Counted from the first letter of the stretch, positions 27,010 through 37,851 are shown. The stretch is 64,000 bases of DNA from Streptomyces sp. LUP47B (GCF_001746295.1 NZ_MJAH01000004.1:1-64000), one strand, 5' to 3'. Program-made: numbers and translations. Notes: generated by a model not told the origin, from the sequence alone.

Positions 27010-28029
27010 ATGGACTTCGGACTCGTCCTGCAGACCGACCCGCCGGCCTCGAAGGTCATCAGCCTGATGAAGCGGGCCGAACGCAACGGCTTCACCTACG
27101 GGTGGACCTTCGACTCCGCCGTGCTCTGGCAGGAGCCGTTCGTGATCTACAGTCAGATCCTTTCGAACACCTCGAAGTTGAAGGTCGGCCCGATGGTCAC
27201 CAACCCGGGCACCCGCACCTGGGAGGTCACCGCCTCCACCTTCGCCACCCTCAACGACATGTTCGGCAACCGCACGGTCTGCGGCATCGGCCGCGGCGAC
27301 TCCGCGATGCGCGTCGCGGGCCGCAAGCCCAACACGCTGGCCCGCATCAGCGGGGCCATGAAGGTCATCCGGGCGCTCGGCCGCGGTGACGAGGCCGACC
27401 TCGGCGGTACGGTGATCAGGTTCCCGTGGGTCAAGCCGGGAGCCGAACTCCCCGTATGGATGGCCGCGTACGGCCCCAAGGCGCTGAAGATGACCGGTGA
27501 GGAGGCCGACGGGTTCATCCTCCAGCTGGCCGACCTGTACCTGACCGAGTACATGGTGAAGGCGGTCAAGGACGCGGCCGTAGCCGCGGGCAGGGATCCC
27601 TCAGAGGTCAAGATCTGCGTGGCCGCCCCGGCCTACGTCACCGAGAACGACTCCCCGGAGGCACTCGCCCACGCGCGCGAGCAGTGCCGCTGGTTCGGCG
27701 GGATGGTCGGCAACCACGTGGCCGACCTGGTGTCGAAGTACGGCGAGCACTCCGCCGCCGTCCCCGACGAGCTGACGGACTACATCAAGGCGCGTGAGGG
27801 GTACGACTACTCGCACCACGGGCGGGCCGACAACCCGGACACCGCGTTCGTGCCCGACGAGATCGTCGACCGGTTCTGCCTGATCGGACCGGTCGAGAAG
27901 CACATCGAGAAGCTGAACGCGCTGCGCGAGCTGGGCGTCGACCAGTTCGCCGTCTACGACATGCACGACGCCCAGGAAGCCACCATCGACGCGTACGGCT
28001 CGAAGGTCATCCCCGCCCTCAACGCCTGA
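27010..28029 (+). CDS. LLM-class F420/FMN-dependent oxidoreductase
   Basis: 339 residues with a luciferase-like monooxygenase TIM barrel: MDFGLVLQTDPP at the N-terminus, VGPMVTNPGTR and GIGRGDSAMR in the middle. ATG 27010 has AGGAGTGG just upstream, 11 bases after the hydantoinase stop, so it is in the same operon. In actinomycetes this group often uses F420. It is the only redox enzyme of the cluster. The substrate is unknown; it could reduce or oxidise a pyrimidine or hydantoin intermediate. Confidence 0.85.
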   Translation: MDFGLVLQTDPPASKVISLMKRAERNGFTYGWTFDSAVLWQEPFVIYSQILSNTSKLKVGPMVTNPGTRTWEVTASTFATLNDMFGNRTVCGIGRGDSAMRVAGRKPNTLARISGAMKVIRALGRGDEADLGGTVIRFPWVKPGAELPVWMAAYGPKALKMTGEEADGFILQLADLYLTEYMVKAVKDAAVAAGRDPSEVKICVAAPAYVTENDSPEALAHAREQCRWFGGMVGNHVADLVSKYGEHSAAVPDELTDYIKAREGYDYSHHGRADNPDTAFVPDEIVDRFCLIGPVEKHIEKLNALRELGVDQFAVYDMHDAQEATIDAYGSKVIPALNA

Positions 28030-28068
28030 CTCCCGACCCCCGCTCACCGACCCCCCACACCTTGTTCT

Positions 28069-28115
28069 CCCCTCTCCTCCCCGTCGTCCCGGGGCGGAGA
28101 GGGGCCCAAGGCCCC
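28069..28115 (+). terminator. Two overlapping hairpins between the oxidoreductase and permease genes
   Basis: Stem 1 is 28069-28083 with 28090-28104, 15 bp with one mismatch and a 6-base loop. Stem 2 is GGGGCC-CAA-GGCCCC, 28101-28115. They share GGGG at 28101-28104, so they cannot both be fully formed. This could be a terminator that partly insulates the permease gene, or an attenuator. Confidence 0.45.
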
Positions 28116-28157
28116 CGCACGGCCTCTCCCGTCCCGCTCTGATCGATTGGCCTGCCC

Positions 28158-29708
<1,551 letters not shown>

Positions 29709-29762
29709 CGTTCGCGTCACGCGCGTGTGGAGGGCGGTCGGGCCCGGTCCGGGCCTGCCGGC

Positions 29763-30428
29763 TCAGGCCTTCTGGCCGCCCTCCAGTGCCGCCACCGCCT
29801 CCTTGGCGGCCTTGATGGCGCCCTTGTTTATTTCGTCCGTGCTGGGCGCCTTCTTCGACTCGAAGTCGCTGCCGTTGTACGTCACCGTCACCAGCGCGTT
29901 GGACGCCTGGATGATGACCACGCCCTCACGGGTCTGCTGCTTGTCCTCGGTGGTGAGGTTCACCACCGAGTAGCCGGCGTCGCCGACACCGGGCACGCTC
30001 CCGCCGCCGCTCTTCTCGGCGGTGTTCTCCTTGTACGACTTGGCGGCCGCCGCGTCGGACTCCGTGATCTCGAAGGAGACGTCGAGCCAGCGGTAGTCGT
30101 ACCCCTTGAGCGCGTTCCAGGAGCAGGTGCGACGCAGGGCCGTGTCCGTGGAGGGGATCTCCTTGCCGGCAGTCTTGGCACCGGGCACGAGCGACTTGAG
30201 GGTGGCCGTGTCGATGCTGCCGCAGGGTGCTGGGGCGGCGGCGTACTGCTTCGAGGCCGCTGCCGTGGACGCGCCCGAGGGGGTCTCGCCGGCGGACTGC
30301 GGTGCCGACTCCTTCTCGGCGGCCGGCGTCGTGGCCGGGCTTGACGTCAGCGCCCAGCCCGCCGCGGCGAGCACGACGACGGGCGAGATGCGCGCGGTGA
30401 GGGCAAGCGGCAGGGAAAGAGTTCGCAC
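29763..30428 (-). CDS. Secreted DUF3558-like protein
   Basis: 221 residues from GTG 30428. There is an N-terminal signal-like hydrophobic stretch (SPVVVLAAAGWALTS) without a lipobox Cys at the expected place, then a Ser/Ala/Thr/Pro-rich linker. The folded domain has two conserved Cys (APCGSIDTATL and RRTCSWNAL) and VPGVGDAGY, as in DUF3558 surface proteins. Most relatives are lipoproteins; this one seems to be secreted or anchored by the uncleaved helix. Function is unknown. Confidence 0.7.
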   Translation of the reverse strand: MRTLSLPLALTARISPVVVLAAAGWALTSSPATTPAAEKESAPQSAGETPSGASTAAASKQYAAAPAPCGSIDTATLKSLVPGAKTAGKEIPSTDTALRRTCSWNALKGYDYRWLDVSFEITESDAAAAKSYKENTAEKSGGGSVPGVGDAGYSVVNLTTEDKQQTREGVVIIQASNALVTVTYNGSDFESKKAPSTDEINKGAIKAAKEAVAALEGGQKA

Positions 30429-30490
30429 GGCGCACTTTTCGTGGGGGACGGACGGCGCGGACGGGTCCGCACTGCGGACGGGACGCCAGT

Positions 30491-30553
30491 TTCACACGTC
30501 TCCCTGTGGGGTGGAAGTGTGAACTCGCTCCGTACCGGTGCCGTCACAGTGAC
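30491..30553. promoter_or_regulatory. Inverted repeats upstream of the DUF3558-like gene
   Basis: TTCACAC (30491-30497) and GTGTGAA (30517-30523) are inverted across 19 bases. GTCAC-A-GTGAC is at 30543-30553. They lie in the 151-base gap upstream of the secreted-protein gene and just past the AhpD-like stop codon (TAA, rare in this DNA). No regulator is identified. Confidence 0.3.
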
Positions 30554-30579
30554 CTGCCGCCGATGCGCCATGTGTCCGT

Positions 30580-31584
30580 TTATGTCCGGGTGATGGGCCG
30601 ATAGAGGGCCGATTCGACGCGGTCCACGGCCAGGAAGGCCCCGTAGGCCACGAGGTGCACCAGAAGCTGGTCGGTGTGCTCCGGCCGCCGCCAGGCCGCC
30701 ACGTCCTCGTCCGTGATCCGGTACGGCGCGAGCGCGGCCAGCAGCACCAGACGCGCGCCGGGACGCTCCCGCCGGTCCGGGAAGCCGCTCAGGTCGAGCG
30801 GTGGATGCGACCCGTCCCAGTCCAGCAGGGTCTCCTCCACGAGGTCCTGGTCCTCGGTGTCGAGGAGACCGGCGCCCGCCATGGCCGCCCGGAGCAGCGC
30901 CGCGTACGCGAGCCCGACGGGCCTACCGTCCGCCCACGCGGGGGCCTCACCGGGATCGGGCAGGTCGAGCAGCGCGAGGGAGGCGCAGGGCCGGGCGGGT
31001 CGGCGCACGGTCCGGGCGAGCGTGCGGCCCGCGAGGCTGCGGACGGCCCGGAAACGCTGGGCGTTGCCCGGCAGCAGGTTCTCGGTGAGCAGGGCGGACA
31101 CGATCCGGTTGATGAAGTGGAAGGCGAACGCCGTGCCGAGGTAGCCCGGCGCGTGCTCGCGCGGGAACGGGTACGGTTCGGCGCCGACGCCGCCCGGCAC
31201 GCGCGTGTGCCTGCCCCAGTCCAGCACGCGCGCGTGCTCCTCGTTCGCCGGCCGCTCTCCTCGGGCGACGCGTTCGGCGAGTGCGTGGTCGCCGGTGGCG
31301 TGCAGCAGCATGGTGTGCGCGTCCACGCAGAACGGGCACCGGTTGGCCAGCGAGACGCCGAGCGCCGCCAGCTCCTTGCCGGTGCGGCTGCCGGGGCCCG
31401 CGATCAGCGACTCGCGCATCAGCGCCCACGTGGGGGCGAGGAGCTCCGGCGCGGAGGAGAGGACCACGAAGGTGACGGGTTCGTCGATGCCGAAGTCGCG
31501 GGACAGCTGCTCGTAGACCTCGGCGACATGGCCGGTGGCGGCCTTGGGCGGCAGGGGCCGGGTGTAGCGGAAGGGTGTGGACAT
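30580..31584 (-). CDS. AhpD-like / carboxymuconolactone-decarboxylase-family protein
   Basis: 334 residues starting at ATG 31584 (MSTPFRYTRPL). The redox motif RCPFCVDAHTMLLHA (CxxC followed by His) near residue 105 is that of AhpD-type alkylhydroperoxidases. The C-terminal half is longer than classic AhpD and contains SGFPDRRERPGARLVLLAALAPY. It probably reduces peroxides, or is a related thiol-redox protein; no partner gene is adjacent. Longer upstream starts cross the promoter of the divergent histidine kinase and code for Pro/Arg-rich sequence, so they are rejected. Confidence 0.8.
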   Translation of the reverse strand: MSTPFRYTRPLPPKAATGHVAEVYEQLSRDFGIDEPVTFVVLSSAPELLAPTWALMRESLIAGPGSRTGKELAALGVSLANRCPFCVDAHTMLLHATGDHALAERVARGERPANEEHARVLDWGRHTRVPGGVGAEPYPFPREHAPGYLGTAFAFHFINRIVSALLTENLLPGNAQRFRAVRSLAGRTLARTVRRPARPCASLALLDLPDPGEAPAWADGRPVGLAYAALLRAAMAGAGLLDTEDQDLVEETLLDWDGSHPPLDLSGFPDRRERPGARLVLLAALAPYRITDEDVAAWRRPEHTDQLLVHLVAYGAFLAVDRVESALYRPITRT

Positions 31585-31675
31585 GGACAGCAGCGTGCGC
31601 CCCGACCGCGGCCCTGGTCGTCGTACGGCCGAAGGGAGTTGGCGCTGCGTCCGGGAGCGCGGGCCGGGTCGGGGA

Positions 31676-31745
31676 CTACTACGGGGGGAGTAGCGGGGGA
31701 GTTGTCCACAGGGCTGACGCCGGTGCGGGTGCGGCGGTCTAGCGT
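31676..31745 (+). promoter_or_regulatory. Promoter and candidate operator of the two-component genes
   Basis: CTACT-N8-AGTAG at 31676-31693 flanks a G-run, a form often seen upstream of NarL-type regulator targets. TAGCGT at 31740-31745 lies six bases before the ATG at 31752, fitting a leaderless transcript. The same gap also contains the AhpD-like gene's promoter on the other strand. Confidence 0.4.
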
Positions 31746-31751
31746 GTGGGC

Positions 31752-32870
31752 ATGAGCGGGCACTCGGTCGACTCGGCCACCTCCAGGCGACTCGCCGATC
31801 TGGCCCTCGTGGTCGTGGTCGGCGCACTCGTCGTGGTCGCGGCGGCGTTGGACGCGGACACGACCGCCCTCGACTACGCGCTGCTCGTGGTGAGTTCGGC
31901 CGCTCTCGCGTTCTACCGGGCGGTGCCGCTGGTGGTGCTGGCGGTGGCCACGGTGAGCGGGGCGGCCTACGTCCTGCACGCCCACCCGGGATCCCTCGGC
32001 GCGCTGTCCGTCTTCGCCGCCGTGCACCTGGCGTCCCAGCTGGGGCACCGGGGCCGGGCGGCCGCGGCGAGCGGGGTCTTCCTCGGGGCGTACGCGATCA
32101 CCGCCCCGACGGTCCAGGAGGCGGTCGAGAAGACCGGGCTGCTCGCGGGCTGGTTCGTGTGCGCGGTGGTGACGGGCCTCGCCGGTCGCAACTGGCAGGC
32201 GTATCTGCGCCAGACCGAACAGCGCGCGCTGGAAGCCGAGCGCACCCGCGAGGAGGCCGCTCTGCGTCGCGCAGGGGAGGAACGGCTGCGGATAGCCAGG
32301 GAGTTGCACGACTCCCTCACCCACAGCATCTCCATCGTCAAGCTCCAGGCGGGCGTGGCCGTCCATCTGGCCCGCAAGCGGGGCGAGGAGGTGCCGCCCG
32401 CCCTGCTCGCCATCCAGGAGGCGGGCGGTGAGGCCATGCGCGAGCTGCGCGCCACCCTGGAGGTCCTGCGCACCGACGAGCCGACCGGCACCCCGGCGCT
32501 GCTCGTGGAGCGGGCGCGGGCGACGGGCCTCGCCGCCGAACTGAGGGTGACGGGCGAGGAGTGCGCCCTGCCCGCTCCGCTCGACCGGGCCGTGTACCGG
32601 ATCGTCCAGGAGTCCCTGACGAACGCGGCCCGGCACGCGGGACCGGCCAAGGTGCGGGTGGAACTGGCCTACGGCAAGGACGACTTGACGATCCGAGTGG
32701 ACGACGACGGCGCCGCGGACCCGGACCGACCACCGCAGCCCGGCCACGGCCTCACGGGCATGCGCGAACGGGTCACGGCCCTGGGCGGCACCCTGCACAC
32801 CGGCCCGCGCGCGGAGGGCGGGTTCACGGTGCGGGCGGAGCTGCCTTTGAGGGCGGGGGAGGCGGTGTGA
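31752..32870 (+). CDS. NarL-type sensor histidine kinase
   Basis: 372 residues. About four or five N-terminal membrane segments (residues 15-140) are followed by a coiled coil (QTEQRALEAERTREEAALRR) and a HisKA_3 dimerisation domain with the phospho-acceptor His186 in ELHDSLTHS. The ATPase has IVQESLTNAARHA (N-box) and DDGAADPDRPPQPGHGLTGM (G-boxes). It has no extracellular sensor domain, so it probably senses the membrane or a small ligand. Its partner is the response regulator at 33118. The last 32 codons belong to a 123-bp unit repeated just after the stop. Confidence 0.9.
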   Translation: MSGHSVDSATSRRLADLALVVVVGALVVVAAALDADTTALDYALLVVSSAALAFYRAVPLVVLAVATVSGAAYVLHAHPGSLGALSVFAAVHLASQLGHRGRAAAASGVFLGAYAITAPTVQEAVEKTGLLAGWFVCAVVTGLAGRNWQAYLRQTEQRALEAERTREEAALRRAGEERLRIARELHDSLTHSISIVKLQAGVAVHLARKRGEEVPPALLAIQEAGGEAMRELRATLEVLRTDEPTGTPALLVERARATGLAAELRVTGEECALPAPLDRAVYRIVQESLTNAARHAGPAKVRVELAYGKDDLTIRVDDDGAADPDRPPQPGHGLTGMRERVTALGGTLHTGPRAEGGFTVRAELPLRAGEAV

Positions 32871-33019
32871 CGGGGGCGCGGGGCGTTCGGTGCGAGCACG
32901 GCCCTGGGCGGCACCCTGCACACCGGCCCGCGCGCGGAGGGCGGGTTCACGGTGCGGGCGGAGCTGCCTTTGAGGGCGGGGGAGGCGGTGTGATGGGGGC
33001 GCGGGGGGTTCGGTGCGAG
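32774..33019 (+). repeat. 123-bp tandem duplication of the histidine kinase 3' end
   Basis: Copy 1 is 32774-32896 and copy 2 is 32897-33019. They differ at only two or so positions, both after the stop codon. Copy 1 contains the last 32 codons of the kinase, its TGA and 26 bases beyond. Copy 2 repeats all of this in the same frame, behind the stop, and is therefore an untranslated fossil in the gap before the response regulator. Confidence 0.92.
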
Positions 33020-33117
33020 CGTGGGGGACTGCTTCCCGGTGGGGCCTGTACCTGCCTCGCAGGAGGCGGCGTGAGTGAGGCGAGGGGCGGCCTCGGTGTG
33101 TGCGGGGAGATGTCCGG

Positions 33118-33780
33118 GTGATCAGGGTGGCGCTCGTCGACGATCAGGCGTTGATGCGGGCCGGTTTCCGGGCCCTGCTCGACGCGGAGGACGGGATCGA
33201 GGTGGTCGGGGAGGCGGCGGACGGGGAGCGTGGCGTGGAGCTGGTGCGCGCGCAGGTGCCCGACATCGCGCTGATCGACGTACAGATGCCGGTGATGACG
33301 GGCATCGAAGCGACCCGGCGGATCGCCGCCGATCCACAGCTGGCGGGGGTCCGCGTGGTGATCCTCACCAACTACGGTCTCGACGAGTACGTCTTCGAGG
33401 CACTGCGGGCGGGCGCGAGCGGCTTTCTGCTGAAGGACACCGAACCGGCCGACCTGCTCCAGGCCATCGAGGTGGTGGCCCGGGGCGAGGCCCTGCTGTC
33501 CCCCGCCGTCACCCGCACCCTGATCGGCGAGTTCGTCTCCCGCCCACCCGACCGGTCCACCGCCCCCGGCCTGGAGTGCCTCACCCGCCGCGAACGCGAG
33601 GTGACCGCCCTGGCCGCCCGCGGCCTGACCAACGAGGAGATCGCCGAGCACATGGTGATCAGCCCCCTCACGGCCAAGACGCACATCAGCCGGGCGATGA
33701 CGAAGCTGGGCGCCCGGGACCGCGCCCAACTGGTCGTGTTCGCCTATGAGTCGGGGCTGGTGACGGCACGCGGCTCCTGA
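33118..33780 (+). CDS. NarL/LuxR-family response regulator
   Basis: 220 residues from GTG 33118. The receiver domain shows the acidic pair in VDDQ, phospho-acceptor Asp54 in LIDVQMP and Lys in LLKDTEP. The C-terminal LuxR HTH includes LTRREREVTALAARGLTNEE and TAKTHISRAMTKL. It pairs with the histidine kinase 248 bases upstream. The start is placed at the GTG directly before IRVALVDDQ; the earlier in-frame GTGs lack family similarity. Confidence 0.92.
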   Translation: MIRVALVDDQALMRAGFRALLDAEDGIEVVGEAADGERGVELVRAQVPDIALIDVQMPVMTGIEATRRIAADPQLAGVRVVILTNYGLDEYVFEALRAGASGFLLKDTEPADLLQAIEVVARGEALLSPAVTRTLIGEFVSRPPDRSTAPGLECLTRREREVTALAARGLTNEEIAEHMVISPLTAKTHISRAMTKLGARDRAQLVVFAYESGLVTARGS

Positions 33781-33823
33781 TATTCCGTTGCCCGCCACGG
33801 CCCGCGATCAGCACTCTGAGGTG

Positions 33824-34645
33824 ATGACCGAGACACCGCCGCGGATGCGCGAAGAGATCCTCGCCTACTACGCCCGGGGCACGGAGGACGCCCGCCTCAG
33901 ACCGGGCGGCGCCCCGTCCGGACGGCTGGAGTTCTGGCGCACACAGGACGTACTGCGACGGCTGCTGCCGCCCGCGCCCGCGCGCGTGCTGGACGTCGGC
34001 GGCGGCAGCGGGGTGCACGCGGAGTGGCTCGCGCGGGACGGATACGCGGTCGAACTTGTCGACCCCGTACCGCTCCACGTCGAACAGGCCTCGCGGCTGC
34101 CCGGGGTGGCCGCCCGACTCGGGGACGCGCGTGAACTGGCCGCGTCCGACTCCTCGTACGACGTGGTGCTCCTGCTCGGCCCGTTGTACCACCTGCCCGA
34201 ACAGTCCGATCGCGTACGGGCGTTGGCGGAGGCGGGCCGGGTGGTCCGGCCGGGCGGGCCGGTCATCGCGGCCACCATCAACCGGTACGCGCAACTGCAC
34301 GACCTGCTGCGCGAGGAGCGCTACTTCACCCCGGAGCACCGCGAACGCACCGACGCCGTCCTCACGGACGGTCGGCATCCCTACCATGACGAGGGCTTCT
34401 TCACCGTCGCCCACTTCGCCCAACCGGACGAGGTGACTGCGGAGTTCAGCGACGCGCGACTGGCCGTCGAGGGGCAGTACGGCGTCGAGGGCGTGGCCTG
34501 GCTGATGGGCGGTGTCGAGGACTGGCTGGACGACCCGGCCCGGTGCGAGACCGTGCTGGCAGCGTGCCGGCACATCGAGTCGGAGCCGACGCTGCTGGGG
34601 GCGAGCGGGCATCTGCTCACGGTGGGCAGACGGCCGTCGGCGTGA
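33824..34645 (+). CDS. SAM-dependent class I methyltransferase
   Basis: 273 residues with Rossmann motif I VLDVGGGSGVH near residue 55, acidic LVDPVP after strand 2, and post-I LLGPLYHLP. The long C-terminal insertion (HRERTDAVLTDGRHPYHDEG) is common in uncharacterised small-molecule methyltransferases. No neighbouring pathway suggests the substrate. ATG 33824 has GAGG four bases upstream. Confidence 0.8.
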   Translation: MTETPPRMREEILAYYARGTEDARLRPGGAPSGRLEFWRTQDVLRRLLPPAPARVLDVGGGSGVHAEWLARDGYAVELVDPVPLHVEQASRLPGVAARLGDARELAASDSSYDVVLLLGPLYHLPEQSDRVRALAEAGRVVRPGGPVIAATINRYAQLHDLLREERYFTPEHRERTDAVLTDGRHPYHDEGFFTVAHFAQPDEVTAEFSDARLAVEGQYGVEGVAWLMGGVEDWLDDPARCETVLAACRHIESEPTLLGASGHLLTVGRRPSA

Positions 34646-34823
34646 CAGCGCGGCCGTCCGCCCCAGCGGAGAGACGACGTCGATTCGGGCGCGGGGCGTA
34701 TCGATAGCCTGTCGGGGGAGTGCGTGGAGGAGTGCTCCGGCTCGGGCTTCCCGCCTGCTCCCCAGGGCTGACCCCGAGCGCCGATCGGTCCGGCCGACGC
34801 GCGGAAACTGCGAGGTGTAAGGC

Positions 34824-36650
34824 GTGTTCACCACCCGTCCCACTCTTCAAGGCACCTTCGGCATGGTGTCCTCCGCCCACTGGCTCGCCTCGCAGTCGGC
34901 GATGGCGGTGCTGGAGGACGGCGGCAACGCGTACGACGCGGCGGTGGCCGGAGCCTTCGTGCTGCACGTCGTCGAGCCGCACCTCAACGGACCCGCCGGC
35001 GAAGTGCCGATCCTGCTCGCACCCGCCGGCGGGGAGGTGCGGGTGCTGTGCGGACAGGGCGTCGCGCCCACCGGAGCGACCGTGGCCCACTACAAGGGGC
35101 TGGGCCTGGATCTCGTCCCCGGCACCGGCCCCCTCGCCGCCGCCGTCCCGGGCGCCTTCGACGCCTGGATGCTGCTCCTGCGCGACCACGGCACCAAGTC
35201 CCTCGCCGACGTCCTCAAGTACGCCATCGGCTACGCCGAGGACGGGCACCCACCCGTGGAGAACGTCGGCGCGACCGTCGAGAGTGTGCGGGAGCTGTTC
35301 GAGACGGAGTGGACCTCGTCGGCGGAGGTGTACCTGCCGGGCGGCAAGGCCCCGCGGCCCGGTGAGCTGTTCCGCAACCCGGCCCTGGCCGCCACCTGGA
35401 AGCGGCTCATCGACGAGGTGGCGGGGACCGGCGACCGGGCCGCGCAGATCGACGCGGCGCGAGAGGTCTGGCGTACCGGATTCATCGCCGAGGCGCTCGT
35501 ACGGCAGGCGCGGCGCCCCACCATGGACACCAGCGGCTCGCGGCACACCGGCACCCTCACGGCCGCTGATCTGGCCGTGTGGTCCGCGACCTACGAGGCG
35601 CCGGCGACGTACGACTGGAACGGCTGGACCCTGTGCAAGGCCGGCCCCTGGAGCCAGGGCCCCGTCCTCCTCCAGCAACTCGCGCTGCTGCCGCCCGAGT
35701 TGCCGCGGTATGGGTCCGTCGAGTACGTCCATCTGCTGATCGAGGGTTGCAAACTGGCGATGGCCGACCGGGAGGCCTGGTACGGCGACGCGGCCGAAGT
35801 GCCGCTCGCTGAGCTGCTGTCGGCGCGGTACAACGCCCAGCGGCGTGAGCTCATCGGCGACAAGGCGTCCCACGAGCTCCGGCCGGGCTGTCCCGGTGGG
35901 CATGATCCCCGGCTGAGCGAGCACGCGCGCGTGGTCGTCACCGACGAACCCGGCTTCAGCCCGATGGGCGTGGGGGAGCCGACGGTCGCGAAGAACCCCA
36001 CGTCGCCCGTGCCGGGCGAGCCCGAGGTCGGCCCCGACGGCACGACCCGGGGCGACACCTGCCATCTCGACGTCGTCGACCGCTGGGGCAACATGGTGGC
36101 CGCCACGCCCAGCGGCGGATGGCTCCAGTCCAACCCGGTCGTACCCGAACTGGGCTTCCCCCTGGGCACCCGGCTCCAGATGACCTGGCTGGAGGAGGGC
36201 CTGCCCAACTCCCTCACTCCCGGCCGCCGCCCCCGCACCACCCTCACGCCCTCGATCGCCCTGCGCGACGGGGTGCCGGTTCTGGCCTTCGGTACGCCCG
36301 GCGGAGACCAGCAGGACCAGTGGCAGCTCCACTTCTTCCTGGCCCTCGCCCTGCGCTCCCCGGTCCGCGGCGGCCTCGACCTCCAAGGCGCGATCGACGC
36401 CCCGAACTGGCACAACGACAGCTTCCCGGGGTCGTTCTATCCGCGGGGGATGCGGCCGGGAAGCGTCACCGTGGAGGCGCGGACGGATCCCGGCGTGGTC
36501 GAGGGGCTACGGCGGCGGGGGCACGACGTGACGGTGGGGGAGCCGTGGTCGGAGGGACGGTTGTGCGCGGTGGCGCGGGACCCGGAGACGGGGGTGCTGT
36601 CCGCGGGGGCCAATCCGCGGGGGATGCAGGGGTATGCGGTGGGGCGGTGA
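34824..36650 (+). CDS. Gamma-glutamyltransferase family protein (cytosolic paralogue)
   Basis: 608 residues from GTG 34824, without signal peptide. It has DGGNAYDAAVAGAF near the N-terminus, matching the large-subunit GGNAVDAA motif, and RGDTCHLDVVDRWGNMVA, where the Thr of TCH aligns with the autoprocessing nucleophile Thr and the following Thr is replaced by Cys. FGTPGGDQQDQW corresponds to the GSPGG loop. Relatives include cephalosporin acylase and gamma-glutamyl hydrolase types, so amidase activity on another substrate is possible. It differs from the secreted enzyme at 12344 in location and in active-site detail. Confidence 0.85.
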   Translation: MFTTRPTLQGTFGMVSSAHWLASQSAMAVLEDGGNAYDAAVAGAFVLHVVEPHLNGPAGEVPILLAPAGGEVRVLCGQGVAPTGATVAHYKGLGLDLVPGTGPLAAAVPGAFDAWMLLLRDHGTKSLADVLKYAIGYAEDGHPPVENVGATVESVRELFETEWTSSAEVYLPGGKAPRPGELFRNPALAATWKRLIDEVAGTGDRAAQIDAAREVWRTGFIAEALVRQARRPTMDTSGSRHTGTLTAADLAVWSATYEAPATYDWNGWTLCKAGPWSQGPVLLQQLALLPPELPRYGSVEYVHLLIEGCKLAMADREAWYGDAAEVPLAELLSARYNAQRRELIGDKASHELRPGCPGGHDPRLSEHARVVVTDEPGFSPMGVGEPTVAKNPTSPVPGEPEVGPDGTTRGDTCHLDVVDRWGNMVAATPSGGWLQSNPVVPELGFPLGTRLQMTWLEEGLPNSLTPGRRPRTTLTPSIALRDGVPVLAFGTPGGDQQDQWQLHFFLALALRSPVRGGLDLQGAIDAPNWHNDSFPGSFYPRGMRPGSVTVEARTDPGVVEGLRRRGHDVTVGEPWSEGRLCAVARDPETGVLSAGANPRGMQGYAVGR

Positions 36651-36816
36651 CGGAGCGGGGAGTGCCGGTGTGGACGAGGTCTGCGTCTCGGATCCCGATT
36701 GCGCAATTTGCCGCCATATGTGCGTCGTTGCTTCCGGATCCCGGTGTTCATGGCGATTCCATTCACCCTCCATCGGGCGGGTGGGGATTGTCAGTCCCGC
36801 GTGCTCTCATGGAGTC

Positions 36817-37662
36817 ATGATCGAAGACACGGAAACCATCGACGAGTTTCTCGACCGACACGCGGACGACGTGGAAGACGCGGTGCGCAAGGCCGCCGCG
36901 GCCGAGGTCATGCCGCGTTTCCGGCGGCTCGCCGCGCACGAGGTCGACCAGAAGGCCGGCCCGCACGACCTGGTGACGGACGCCGACCGGCTGGCCGAGC
37001 GGTATCTCACCGAGACGCTCGGCGCCCTGCTGCCCGGCTCGGTCGTGGTCGGCGAGGAGGCGGTCCACGCCAACCCGGCGTCGTACGAAGCGCTTCAGGG
37101 CGACACCCCGGTCTGGATCGTCGACCCGGTCGACGGCACCCGGCAGTTCGTGCACGGCGACCCCGGCTTCTGCATGCTGGTCGCCCTGGCCAGGAGCGGC
37201 GTTCTGCTCGCTTCCTGGACCTACGCCCCGGCCCGGGACCAACTGGCCACGGCGATACGCGGCCGGGGCGCGTTCCTCGACGGCGAGCGGCTGTACGCGG
37301 GCGTCCCCGATCCGGGCCGCGACCTGCGAGTGGCCACCTCCCACCCGGACTACACGACGGACGAGCAGAAGCGCGGCCTGCTGGGACTGTGGACGGACGG
37401 CGTCGCACCGCGGGCGTGCGGCTCGGCCGGCCTGGAGTATCTCGGCGTCGCGCGCGGGGAGTCGGACGCCGTCGCCTTCTCCTGGGAGGCGGCCTGGGAC
37501 CACGCGGCGGGCCTGCTGCTGGTCGAGGAGGCGGGCGGCACCCATCTGACCCTCACCGGCGAACCGTTCCGCATCAGGGGCGGCAACACCCTCCCCTTCA
37601 CCGCGGCCCGCGACGCGGCGACGGCCCGCAGGGTGCGGGCACTGCTGGCTGCCGAGGCCTGA
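36817..37662 (+). CDS. Inositol-monophosphatase-family phosphatase (HisN-like)
   Basis: 281 residues. The lithium-sensitive phosphatase motifs are present: VTDADRLAE, VVGEEAVH (metal Glu), WIVDPVDGTRQFVHG (Asp-Pro-Val-Asp-Gly-Thr) and the late AWDHAAGLLLVEEAGG. The substrate may be histidinol phosphate or inositol phosphate; HisN-type is favoured because actinobacteria use this fold for histidinol-phosphatase, but there are no his genes here. The ATG at 36817 gives the expected N-terminus. The 166-base upstream gap holds the palindrome ATTGCGCAAT at 36698-36707. Confidence 0.85.
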   Translation: MIEDTETIDEFLDRHADDVEDAVRKAAAAEVMPRFRRLAAHEVDQKAGPHDLVTDADRLAERYLTETLGALLPGSVVVGEEAVHANPASYEALQGDTPVWIVDPVDGTRQFVHGDPGFCMLVALARSGVLLASWTYAPARDQLATAIRGRGAFLDGERLYAGVPDPGRDLRVATSHPDYTTDEQKRGLLGLWTDGVAPRACGSAGLEYLGVARGESDAVAFSWEAAWDHAAGLLLVEEAGGTHLTLTGEPFRIRGGNTLPFTAARDAATARRVRALLAAEA

Positions 37663-37851
37663 CGCGACCGCAGGGACGGCCCGTGCCCACGCCGGGGGGC
37701 CAGGGTCGGAGCGAGCCCGTGTCGGAGCCGGACCGGGTGCCGGAGCCGCCCCGGAACCCGTACCGGAGCCGACCTACCCCCGAACCCCGAGACTGTCGGT
37801 CCCCCGGCATATCCTGATCCTCTGGCCATCGGCTGACGAAGGGGTCCGAAG

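Noticed and set aside
31585..31827. N-terminal extension of the AhpD-like protein
   Set aside because: The extra 81 codons are Pro/Arg-rich and overlap the divergent kinase promoter; the family N-terminus fits ATG 31584.
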